Positions 15,914 through 22,963 of a stretch of DNA of 34,071 bases are shown in pieces. The stretch is from contig CANQLV010000019.1 of assembly GCA_947624785.1 (NCBI GenBank), positions 1 to 34,071 of the forward strand, written 5' to 3'. The DNA comes from Akkermansia muciniphila. GTDB taxonomy: Bacteria; Verrucomicrobiota; Verrucomicrobiia; Verrucomicrobiales; Akkermansiaceae. The position numbers and the translations under genes were made by a program. How positions within the stretch are numbered: the stretch's first letter is position 1; every line of letters starts with the position of its first letter. The notes beneath the pieces were generated by a model. That model was not told where the DNA came from, made no database searches, and worked only from the letters and a program-made list of their open reading frames with translations.

Positions 15914-16990
15914 ATGAAGATTACTAGTACTCTCAATGGGGTTACCCTGGCTTCCCGTGACGAAATAACTGAACATACTGAAAACAGCACCATTCATATA
16001 ACAGCCGCCGAGCGGACAGAATGGAATGCGAAGGCTGACGCCTCTGACATTACTTGGGAACACGTTTTCGTTGCGGGGGGGTCACAAACAGCGACTTTAC
16101 CTGCCGAAAGCAATTTGATTCTCACTAATACGAATGGAGACGTGTGCCTTACCATCTCTGGCGAGAATGGATCCTCCTTCTATTGTCCAGCGCAGATAAC
16201 TGGCTACCAATACGCTTTGAGTATGACTCCAAATTCATTGTTGATGGCTTATGTTAATACGGACGATACATCCAAACGGCACGGCTTCACGGTGACACCC
16301 GAAGGACCAGGTATCATCGGATCTCCTCTCATTGTTCCCGACGGTACGGATGCTGCCCACGCTATCAACAAGGGCCAGCTTGACGACGCTATCGCAGAGT
16401 CGCGCAGCATCACGCGTAAGGAAATGGAAGCTTACATAGAGGAGTATATCGCGGGGCATCTCCCGGTTTCTCCGGTTGACCTTTCTGATTACCAGGGGCC
16501 GATCCGTCTATGCGATGAAAATGGTAAGGAAGTGCTTGCTGTGACACAAGCTGATGATGGGGATCGGCATATCTTCATTGGTGGCAAGAATAATATCGAC
16601 GTGCAAAACACACTCGTTACTATTTCGTCTTTTTTCCATGTCGGCTACCTCGATGCCATACAAATCAAGTCTTATCAATACAATTTCCCCGATACACAGA
16701 CTGGAGGAAGGACAGATATCGGTATATCTTATAATGTTGATAATAAAGGTATTGATATTGATTCTGGTGAAAATTTCTCGGTTGTGACTTACAGTGACTT
16801 CTCGGAGCCCCAGAGCTCATATAATTATCTGAAAGTTTCTTACTATCAAGGAATTTCAATGATGGGAACGCGGATCAAAGTATCATCAGGCTCTCTCCAG
16901 CTCTACGACAGAGTAGGCTTGGATACACAGGCAGACGGTGTTCTTGGATTAAAGGACGGTGACATACAATACAACTATCAAATTTCATAA
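15914..16990 (+). CDS. Phage tail-fibre/receptor-binding-like protein
   Basis: 358 residues. The N-terminal region has the phage tail motif HTENSTIHITAAERTEWNAK (about 21-40), which in many siphophage tail proteins precedes the fibre shaft. A second fibre-type phrase, DGTDAAHAINKGQLDDAI, occurs near 145-162, where tail-fibre domains often join. The rest is Gly/Ser/Asn/Tyr-rich and beta-like. No tail chaperone, baseplate or integrase gene is adjacent. A+T content and codon choice differ from the flanking chromosome, suggesting transfer. The stop is 7 bp before a glycosyltransferase-like gene, so the two are probably co-transcribed. Orphan remnant or domesticated fibre. Confidence 0.75.
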   Translation: MKITSTLNGVTLASRDEITEHTENSTIHITAAERTEWNAKADASDITWEHVFVAGGSQTATLPAESNLILTNTNGDVCLTISGENGSSFYCPAQITGYQYALSMTPNSLLMAYVNTDDTSKRHGFTVTPEGPGIIGSPLIVPDGTDAAHAINKGQLDDAIAESRSITRKEMEAYIEEYIAGHLPVSPVDLSDYQGPIRLCDENGKEVLAVTQADDGDRHIFIGGKNNIDVQNTLVTISSFFHVGYLDAIQIKSYQYNFPDTQTGGRTDIGISYNVDNKGIDIDSGENFSVVTYSDFSEPQSSYNYLKVSYYQGISMMGTRIKVSSGSLQLYDRVGLDTQADGVLGLKDGDIQYNYQIS

Positions 16991-16997
16991 TAAATCC

Positions 16998-17765
16998 ATG
17001 AATATTTTGCATGTACATATTGTTTGCCATGCCGGCAATTCACATCTTGTCGAGCATGCATGCAGGGCCGCCCAGCGTGCATGGCCCGGTATGCCAATTA
17101 CTCTTCTTGATGATGAGCATGCTCCGGCGGTTTCTCCCGCCGCGTACGCCAAATTGGACGTTGAGTATCGGACGACGGGGTTTGCGCGCCGGGGTAATCT
17201 GCGTGGACGCGAGTGTTTGCGTGGCCTTTTGCGAGAGTACTGTAAAAGCCTTAAAAGATCGCAAGCGACCTATATAGTCAAGCTTGATCCTGATACTCTG
17301 GTACTACACCCAGATGCCCTCCAGGGGTTGATTTTTCAAGGAGTGGATTACGCAACCCACAGCACGTTGGACAGTCCGTTCGGAGGCGGCGTCATCCTGA
17401 TGTCAACCTTCGCCGTACATAAGCTGTTGCGGGCTGTTTGTTTATGCCCGATAGCGGATAATGCGCGAGAAGACATGACTTTGGGAGGACTCGCTTTAGC
17501 GACAGGGATACACACTGCCGTTCTTGACGGCAATACTCCTTGTGTGGACAGGCCCGTGTTTTTCACAGGGCTGGATACGGCGCGTCACGGTGACGAATCC
17601 TACACCTCCCGCATGGCGTTGCTTGTCGCTTTTGCCAATGTCGGTACCTCTCAACTGACTGGAGCAACGCGAGATGATGAAGCCTGCATGGCGGCGACTC
17701 TCCTCCATGCAGTAGAAGAAATAGAAAAACATCAAAAAATGAAGAAAAATTATGAAAATCAATAG
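16998..17765 (+). CDS. Glycosyltransferase-like protein paired with the tail-fibre gene
   Basis: 255 residues from the ATG at 16998. It looks like a GT-A fold enzyme: an N-terminal nucleotide-binding-type strand (MNILHVHIVCHAGN), then the strand-acid motif YIVKLDPDTLVLHPD with D-P-D at 97-99 in the place of the metal-binding DxD. A GGGVILMS segment and an acidic REDMTLGGLALATG block follow. The C-terminus becomes Lys-rich. The substrate is unknown. It sits directly behind a tail-fibre-like gene in a transferred segment, where a glycosyltransferase could modify the fibre or host surface glycans. No signal peptide, so cytoplasmic. Family assignment is from motif layout only. Confidence 0.65.
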   Translation: MNILHVHIVCHAGNSHLVEHACRAAQRAWPGMPITLLDDEHAPAVSPAAYAKLDVEYRTTGFARRGNLRGRECLRGLLREYCKSLKRSQATYIVKLDPDTLVLHPDALQGLIFQGVDYATHSTLDSPFGGGVILMSTFAVHKLLRAVCLCPIADNAREDMTLGGLALATGIHTAVLDGNTPCVDRPVFFTGLDTARHGDESYTSRMALLVAFANVGTSQLTGATRDDEACMAATLLHAVEEIEKHQKMKKNYENQ

Positions 17766-17927
17766 TTAAGATATTGATGAGTTTGGCAGATGGTCCCGAT
17801 ATGTTTTTGGCAAGTGTGAGTCACGGGCATGGGATTCTTTTCTGCCAGTGAGGAAACGGTAATTTTTGTTGATTGGGACAAAGGATTCACCATGTAATTG
17901 GTAACATGGGCATTGGTTCATATTCAG

Positions 17928-17957
17928 ACGGACGGCTTTAGTCGTCCGTTTTTTTAT
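17928..17957 (+). terminator. Intrinsic terminator ending the island genes
   Basis: ACGGACG (17928-17934), an 8-base loop and CGTCCGT (17943-17949), with the T run TTTTTTATTTTTTT directly after. It is correctly oriented for the tail-fibre/glycosyltransferase pair, about 160 bp after the latter's stop. I see no gene in the stretch between 17766 and 18049. Confidence 0.8.
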
Positions 17958-18049
17958 TTTTTTGGTTACCGAGCGATCCAATTACCTTCTTCCAATAGGC
18001 CGTTATGCATCATTCCGCCGTTTTTACTTCTCTCCGGAAAGCAGAGGAT

Positions 18050-19231
18050 TTATTGCGGAAGGCTGCTTTCCCGAATGGCGGGAGCCTCAGTGGGAAGCGT
18101 TTTCCGCTTTAAAAACCGTATTGCCAGGTACTTGCGGACAGGTTCATCGTAGAACTTCAGGCAGAGCCATGCCAGCAGGATGCTTCCGATGACGACGGCC
18201 AGGGCGCCGGGGAGGGATTCCGGGAAGGAGAGGTCGCCGTTTTTCACCCACGCATAGTATAGGTAGATGAACGGGTAATGCACCATGTACAGGGGGTAGG
18301 AGATTCTGCCCAGGAACCGGCATATTTTGTCCGTATAGGGATCGGTGATTTTACCGGAAGCGCCGAAGAGGAGGATGAGCGGGAAGAATACCGCGAAGCA
18401 GGCGGTTTCATAGAGGCTGTTCATCCAGAAAGCGTTTTCTCCTCCCAGACGGGGGACGGCCAGCAGGATAGCGAGGGACAGGCCGCATATCCAGAATGAG
18501 CCTTTGATATTGAATGGTTTGAACAGGCGGAACAGGAGCAGCCCGGCGGAGAAGGAGTACAACAGACGGAGGGAGCCGCCCGTCCATTCCGGGCCAGTCA
18601 TGGCGAATCCGGAGCATATGTCTCCGTTGGGCCCCCAGAAGCTGAAGGAAGCGAGTCCGCATCCGGCTGCGACGACCAGTACCGCCAGGGAGCGCGTCGA
18701 GAGTTTCCGGATGAAGAGGGCATAGAGAAGGTTGCCGATGTATTCAAAGAACAGGGACCAGCTCGGTCCATTAAGCGGGTACATTTCTCCCAGACCCCGG
18801 ATTTCCATGCCGGGAGGCGACGGAATCAGCAGGATGTTGACGAAGGTGGCGGCCAGCAGGGAGATGACCGCGACTTGCGATACGTCCCATACGGGACAGC
18901 CCTGGAAGTAGAAGATGAGCGCGCCGATGACCGCCCCGATCGCTACCATGGGTTGCAGGCGTATGAGGCGGCGCTTGATGAATTCCTTGGTCGTCATCGT
19001 TTTCCAGCGGTTGTCGTAGGCGTAGCCGATGACAAAGCCGGACAGCATGAAGAAGAAGTCGACGGCCAGGTAGCCGTGGTTGATGATTTGGTCCACATGG
19101 CTGGTGGCGTAGGCTTCAAAGATGTGGAACCACACGACGACAATGGCGGCCACCCCGCGCAATCCGTCAAGAATGTGGTAGTGGTGTTTTTCACTTCCGG
19201 GTGGGATGGGAGAGTTCTGTGGGTTCGACAT
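18050..19231 (-). CDS. Acyltransferase-3 family membrane protein
   Basis: 393 residues, the usual size for this family, with about ten membrane helices. The N-terminal signature YHILDGLRGVAAIVVVWFH contains the conserved Arg and His thought to be catalytic; the pair WSLFFEYIGN and RISYPLYMVHYP are further family hallmarks. Members O-acetylate or succinylate surface glycans, lipid A or peptidoglycan precursors on the outer face of the inner membrane. The basic C-terminal tail is cytoplasmic. It stands alone on the minus strand, between the tail-fibre island and the S24 repressor. The specific acceptor cannot be told from sequence. Confidence 0.92.
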   Translation of the reverse strand: MSNPQNSPIPPGSEKHHYHILDGLRGVAAIVVVWFHIFEAYATSHVDQIINHGYLAVDFFFMLSGFVIGYAYDNRWKTMTTKEFIKRRLIRLQPMVAIGAVIGALIFYFQGCPVWDVSQVAVISLLAATFVNILLIPSPPGMEIRGLGEMYPLNGPSWSLFFEYIGNLLYALFIRKLSTRSLAVLVVAAGCGLASFSFWGPNGDICSGFAMTGPEWTGGSLRLLYSFSAGLLLFRLFKPFNIKGSFWICGLSLAILLAVPRLGGENAFWMNSLYETACFAVFFPLILLFGASGKITDPYTDKICRFLGRISYPLYMVHYPFIYLYYAWVKNGDLSFPESLPGALAVVIGSILLAWLCLKFYDEPVRKYLAIRFLKRKTLPTEAPAIRESSLPQ

Positions 19232-19519
19232 AGGAGAAGCTGTTTTTTAATGTTGTTTTCGTTTTGCTTTGAGAGAGTGTCCGCCGTATCAGCCCATTCC
19301 CCGCTCCGGATAGGCCCGTACAGGGGAGAAATCATCCGGAGGCGCAGTTTTCGCGTTACCTAATCAAATACCATTCCCCCCTGCAAGTTCTTTCATCCAT
19401 TATCCTTTATTATAGGGGGAATAGGGGGAATCACCGCCGGGCAGGGAGGGAAGACGGATTTAGAGGCGGGAGTGGATGGGTGACAGGGAGCGCCTTTTCC
19501 TGTATGATGGGGCAGAAGG
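19232..19519. other. Intergenic region with GGGGGAAT repeats
   Basis: No gene seen. ATTCCCCC at 19373-19380 is followed by two direct copies of its complement, GGGGGAAT, at 19425-19432 and 19434-19441. These could form alternative hairpins in the tail of the repressor transcript or the leader of the acyltransferase gene. Both flanking genes are on the minus strand, so this is downstream of the repressor. Confidence 0.5.
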
Positions 19520-20326
19520 CTACCCCTTGCGGTAGTTCGTCAGGGTTTCCACGTATATGCCGGAGATGCTGCCCCCTTCCATGGGGGCGATGTCCTTGAA
19601 CGCGGGATTGACGGGTTGCAGCACATGTTCCATTTTTCCCGTTTCCGCATTTTTCTTCCGGACCAGTTTTTTCAGCGTAACGCCGCGTCCGTCGTTGTAT
19701 TCCACGATGGTTCCCGGCTTGGGGACGGGCGGGGCCGTATGGCGCCGCATGACTACCAGAGCGCCGTCCGGGATGAGGGGTTCCATGGATTTTCCTTCTA
19801 CGCGGACCACGTATTCGTTTTTGCCCAGGGGCCTTTCCATGTAAATGGTGGCTGGGACGGTATCGCTTTCCGTGAGGGAACCCGCGGCGATGTTGCCGAT
19901 AATCTGCGTGCTGTATTCGCGCCCGGCATGTCCGGCAAGGGACGGGAGTTGTTCCACCAAGGGAATGAAGGAGCTTTGCCCCGTCCGGAGCTGACGCGCG
20001 TCCGCCGCTTCATCCGCCAGCTCCGTCAGCCACTGGCGCAGGGGAACTCCCTTTTCAGAGGCGGCCCTTTCGTATTTCCTCATGCGTTCCTCCGTGATTT
20101 CCAGCACAAGGCGGTTGGTCTGGACAGGCTCCTTTTCCGGCTGAACCGGTCCGTATCGGGACATCAGGGAGTGGATTTTCAAAATGGCGTTGGAAGGGAA
20201 GGGGCCGGAGGGGGAGAGCCAGTTGTTGACCGTTCCTTTCTCCGTGCCGCATTCCCTGGCGAGCCAGTCACGGTCTTTTCCGATGGCTTTCAGCCAGTTT
20301 TTCACGTCCCCCTTTGTCGGTGTCAT
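19520..20326 (-). CDS. LexA/CI-like self-cleaving repressor (HTH plus S24 peptidase)
   Basis: 268 residues from the ATG at 20326. Residues ~7-55 form a helix-turn-helix (WLARECGTEKGTVNNWL). Residues ~71-108 read like a ribbon-helix-helix segment (RLVLEITEERMRKYERAA, then VPLRQWLTELADEA). The C-terminal S24 domain has an Ala148-Gly149 cleavage site in GNIAAGSL, Ser180 in VEGKSMEPLIPDG, and Lys219 in VTLKKL. All LexA-type autoproteolysis residues are thus present. It diverges from a small membrane-protein gene; the space holds two dyads with one shared core. It is probably an autoregulated switch cleaved in response to DNA damage. An upstream ATG at 20341 overlaps the operator and is less likely. 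Confidence 0.9.
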   Translation of the reverse strand: MTPTKGDVKNWLKAIGKDRDWLARECGTEKGTVNNWLSPSGPFPSNAILKIHSLMSRYGPVQPEKEPVQTNRLVLEITEERMRKYERAASEKGVPLRQWLTELADEAADARQLRTGQSSFIPLVEQLPSLAGHAGREYSTQIIGNIAAGSLTESDTVPATIYMERPLGKNEYVVRVEGKSMEPLIPDGALVVMRRHTAPPVPKPGTIVEYNDGRGVTLKKLVRKKNAETGKMEHVLQPVNPAFKDIAPMEGGSISGIYVETLTNYRKG

Positions 20327-20332
20327 GGCTTG

Positions 20333-20360
20333 ATGATACACGATTTTCGTGAATTGTCGA
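20333..20360 (-). promoter_or_regulatory. Candidate leaderless promoter of the S24 repressor
   Basis: On the minus strand: TCGACA (20355-20360), a 16-base spacer and TATCAT (20333-20338). Only six bases separate the -10 from the repressor ATG at 20326, so initiation would fall at the start codon. Lambda CI made from PRM is a known leaderless repressor message. The operator-like dyad 20339-20351 fills most of the spacer. Confidence 0.5.
20339..20351. promoter_or_regulatory. Operator 1 candidate: CACGA-TTT-TCGTG
   Basis: Perfect 5-bp inverted repeat with a 3-bp centre, located between the -35 and -10 of the repressor's putative promoter. It shares the core ACGA-N3-TCGT with operator 2, whose centre is 66 bp away. 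This is the expected arrangement for autorepression by the S24 protein. Confidence 0.6.
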
Positions 20361-20402
20361 TAGAAAGAAGTAAATTAAATCCGTGAAAAACATATTGACT
20401 GA

Positions 20403-20419
20403 TTAACGAATATCGTTAA
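20403..20419. promoter_or_regulatory. Operator 2 candidate: TTAACGA-ATA-TCGTTAA
   Basis: Perfect 7-bp inverted repeat around ATA, ending ten bases before the ATG of the divergent gene at 20429. It follows a TTGACT hexamer (20395-20400), a possible -35 for that gene, although no good -10 is visible. It has the same ACGA-N3-TCGT core as operator 1, so the same repressor probably binds both. Confidence 0.65.
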
Positions 20420-20428
20420 AAAGGCGTT

Positions 20429-20755
20429 ATGAAGTACATGCCTTTAGACATTTCCATGATGAAGCCGGAGCCGTTTCCGTATTCCGTGATGATGAGATCC
20501 GACCTGCATCCCGAAAGACAGCCCTCCGGAGAAGAAGGATGGCGCGGCCGCCTCGGGCCGGTTTGCGGCGCACTGCGAACGCTGGTCCGCCAATGCAGGG
20601 AGAAGGCGGAACGGCAGAAAATGGTGATGACCGTTCTTTCCGTCGCGGGGGCCTGTGCTTTCGGCCTGTTGGCCGTGGGCGTGTTCTGGCTGGCCGTGGA
20701 GATGGATAATTCCGATTTGCAGGCTTCCAAGTCTTCCTGTTCCATAAGGCCGTAA
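20429..20755 (+). CDS. Small one-TM protein divergent from the S24 repressor
   Basis: 108 residues from the ATG at 20429; ATGs at 20438, 20456 and 20459 are alternatives. A polar, Pro/Arg-rich N-terminal half with a basic helix (about 48-66) leads to one membrane helix at 67-90, then a short acidic tail. The predicted orientation is N-in. No family recognised. Its promoter region carries operator 2, so it is the most likely target of the repressor. Small one-pass proteins under LexA-type control in other bacteria (YneA in Bacillus, SidA in Caulobacter) block cell division after DNA damage. A similar role here is inference only. Confidence 0.65.
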   Translation: MKYMPLDISMMKPEPFPYSVMMRSDLHPERQPSGEEGWRGRLGPVCGALRTLVRQCREKAERQKMVMTVLSVAGACAFGLLAVGVFWLAVEMDNSDLQASKSSCSIRP

Positions 20756-21179
20756 GCCGGGTTCTGGGAGGGGTTCCGGAACGGTTTTTCGTGGCGCCTC
20801 TTCCGGAAATAACCGGGGGCCGCGTTTGATGAAGCCGGGACAGTTTCCCCCGGTTGATACGGTTTGCGAAGATATGGAAGGTTCCAGTGGGGAACCGGCG
20901 CCCGGATGATCTTCCGTTGTTGCGGAGGTTCTCCGGAGCAGAGGGTGGAATGAATGGAAAATGGATCTTTTTTGAGGTGGAAACGGAAGGGAATATTTAT
21001 TTTTTTTGCGGCGGAAATAGTTGATGATGAATTGTTTTAAAAGGACTGAAAATAATTTTCAAGTTTTTTCTTTCATTAGAGCAGGTGTAACCTTTTAGAT
21101 GATAGGCAGTGTGTTGCTTCCCGTTTCCGGACGGGTGTTCCGGGAGTCCGGGAAGCGGCCTTCAAACCAACCTGTCATC
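20756..21179. other. Intergenic region with promoter-like A+T-rich part
   Basis: 424 bp without a convincing gene. The first half is GC-rich; the second half (about 20990-21095) is strongly A+T-rich and probably holds the promoter for the redox gene run starting at 21180. It includes a perfect dyad TGAAAAT-A-ATTTTCA at 21047-21061. No transcription factor gene is adjacent other than the S24 repressor. Confidence 0.55.
21047..21061. promoter_or_regulatory. A+T-rich 7-bp dyad upstream of the redox genes
   Basis: TGAAAAT, one central A, then ATTTTCA; the arms are perfect complements. It lies about 120 bp before the Fe-ADH start and could be a regulator site. It does not match the ACGA-N3-TCGT core of the repressor operators. 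Confidence 0.4.
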
Positions 21180-22367
21180 ATGTCAAACCATACCCATTCC
21201 ACCTTTCTCATGCATGTGCCCACCCGGCTTCTTTTCGGGGCGGGGCAACTGGACAACCTGCATGCGGAAGCATTGCCCGGCCGCAAGGCCATGATCGTCA
21301 TTTCCAACGGGAAGTCCACGCGGGCCAACGGTTATCTGGACCGCCTCACCGGGCAACTGGACAGGGCCGGGGTCGCCTACGCCGTTTTTGACCGGGTGGA
21401 GCCCAATCCCCTGAAGTCCACCGTCAACGCCGGAGGCCGGTTCGCCCGTGAACACGGTTGTGATTTCGTCATCGCCCTGGGCGGAGGGAGCTGCATGGAC
21501 GCCGCCAAGTCCATGGCGCTGATCGCCGTGAATGACGGCGATTACTGGGATTACATTCCCTCCGGCACGGGGAAGGGGATGCCCGTTTCCAACAGGCCCC
21601 TTCCGCTCGTTGCCATTACCACCACCGCCGGCACCGGATCGGAGGCGGACGCGGGCACCGTCATCACGAACGAGGAAACGCATGAAAAGACGGGCTTTGT
21701 CCATCCGGACCTGTTTCCGGCGCTTTCCATCGTGGACCCGGAGCTGATGCTTACCGTTCCTCCGCTGCTCACGGCCTGCCAGGGCTTTGACGCCCTGTTC
21801 CACAGCGTGGAGGGCTACGTTTCCAACGGCACGAACCTGATGAGCGACATGTACGCCCTGGCGGCCATTGAGCATATCAGCCGCTACCTGCCCAGGGCGG
21901 TGGCCGACGGCTCCGACCTGAAGGCCCGCACTCATGTGGCCTTCGGCAATACCCTGTCCGGCTACGTGATGTGCGTGGGCCGCTGCACCAGCGAGCATTC
22001 CCTGGAGCATGCCTTGTCCGCCTACCATCAGGAGCTGCCCCACGGGGCCGGGCTCATCATGATCAGCAAGGCGTATTTCACGCACCTGATTGAACGGCAT
22101 GTGGCGGATGAACGCTTTGTCCGCATGGCGCAGGCCATGGGAATGCCGGAGGCGGCGGACCCCATGGATTTCATCACCATGCTGGACAGGCTGCAACGGG
22201 ATTGCGGCGTAAGCGGCCTGCGCATGAGCGATTACGGCATTGAGCCGGAAGAGTTCGGGAAGATGGCGCACAATGCCAGGGAAACCATGGGCTTCCTGTT
22301 CCAATGCGACCGCGCGGAGCTGTCCGTAGAGGATTGCGTTTCCATTTACCGGAAGTCTTATCTGTAA
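21180..22367 (+). CDS. Iron-containing alcohol dehydrogenase (group III)
   Basis: 395 residues from the ATG at 21180; the frame runs back to 21099 in non-conserved sequence. The Rossmann part has ALGGGSCMDAAK (about 99-110) and TTTAGTGSEAD (about 148-157). Metal ligands are visible as Asp204 and His208 (GFDALFHS), His277 (SLEHALSAYH) and His288 (LPHGAG). The enzyme interconverts alcohols and aldehydes or ketones using NAD(P)H with Fe2+ or another divalent metal. No signal peptide, so cytoplasmic. It opens the plus-strand redox run and lies 17 bp before a flavoprotein gene, probably in one transcript. The exact substrate is unknown. Confidence 0.94.
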   Translation: MSNHTHSTFLMHVPTRLLFGAGQLDNLHAEALPGRKAMIVISNGKSTRANGYLDRLTGQLDRAGVAYAVFDRVEPNPLKSTVNAGGRFAREHGCDFVIALGGGSCMDAAKSMALIAVNDGDYWDYIPSGTGKGMPVSNRPLPLVAITTTAGTGSEADAGTVITNEETHEKTGFVHPDLFPALSIVDPELMLTVPPLLTACQGFDALFHSVEGYVSNGTNLMSDMYALAAIEHISRYLPRAVADGSDLKARTHVAFGNTLSGYVMCVGRCTSEHSLEHALSAYHQELPHGAGLIMISKAYFTHLIERHVADERFVRMAQAMGMPEAADPMDFITMLDRLQRDCGVSGLRMSDYGIEPEEFGKMAHNARETMGFLFQCDRAELSVEDCVSIYRKSYL

Positions 22368-22384
22368 ACCGGAAAGTATGTGCC

Positions 22385-22921
22385 ATGAGCAAGAAGATTT
22401 TGATCATTTCCTCCAGCCTGCGAAAGGGCGGCAATTCCGACCTCCTGTGCGATGAGTTCATGAAGGGCGCGCGCGGTGCGGGGCATGACGTGGAGAAGGT
22501 GCGGCTGGCGGAGAAGCGCATCGGCTATTGCCGCGGCTGCGGCGTGTGCAATGACACCCGCGCCTGCCTCCAGAAGGACGATATGGAGGAGTTGCTGGAG
22601 AGGCTGCTGGAGGCGGACGTTATCGTGCTGGCAACCCCCGTGTATTTCTACACGCTGTGCGGCCAGATGAAGACGTTCATCGACCGCACGGTTCCACGTT
22701 ATCTGGACATCCGTGACAAGGAGTTTTACTTCATTCTGGCCGCTGCGGAGGATAACCGGGCCAATATGGAGCGTACCGTGGAGTGCTTCCGCGGTTTTCT
22801 GGACTGCCTGGAAGGAGCGGTGGAGAAAGGCGTGGTTTACGGCATTGGAGCCTGGAAGATGGGAGACATCAAGGGCAATCCGGCCATGAAGCAGGCCAGA
22901 ATCATGGGGATAGGGGCTTAA
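22385..22921 (+). CDS. Flavodoxin-fold oxidoreductase with iron-sulfur-flavoprotein Cys motif
   Basis: 178 residues from the ATG at 22385. The N-terminus is a flavodoxin-like FMN-binding strand and loop (ILIISSSLRKGGNSDLL). A compact cysteine cluster follows: C49-x2-C52-x2-C55-x5-C61, the spacing used by Isf-type iron-sulfur flavoproteins to hold a 4Fe-4S cluster. ATPVYFYTLCGQMKTFIDR is the second family block. It probably reduces quinones, flavins or small organic acceptors with NAD(P)H or a ferredoxin partner. Cytoplasmic. It is sandwiched between two alcohol dehydrogenase genes. Cluster binding is an inference from spacing; some plain FMN reductases carry similar cysteines. Confidence 0.88.
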   Translation: MSKKILIISSSLRKGGNSDLLCDEFMKGARGAGHDVEKVRLAEKRIGYCRGCGVCNDTRACLQKDDMEELLERLLEADVIVLATPVYFYTLCGQMKTFIDRTVPRYLDIRDKEFYFILAAAEDNRANMERTVECFRGFLDCLEGAVEKGVVYGIGAWKMGDIKGNPAMKQARIMGIGA

Positions 22922-22963
22922 CCTTTTACCCCGGGGAATCTATTGCAAATGAAATCAATCATC

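Noticed and set aside
15914..16990. Diversity-generating retroelement target
   Set aside because: Tail-fibre genes are common targets, but there is no reverse transcriptase gene and no template repeat nearby.
15132..17957. Complete integrative element with attL/attR and integrase
   Set aside because: No second copy of the tRNA 3' end and no integrase gene could be found in the window, so only a relic is claimed.
17766..17981. Minus-strand 71-codon frame after the glycosyltransferase gene
   Set aside because: It begins inside the terminator hairpin and its A-run, has no ribosome binding site and no recognisable protein character.
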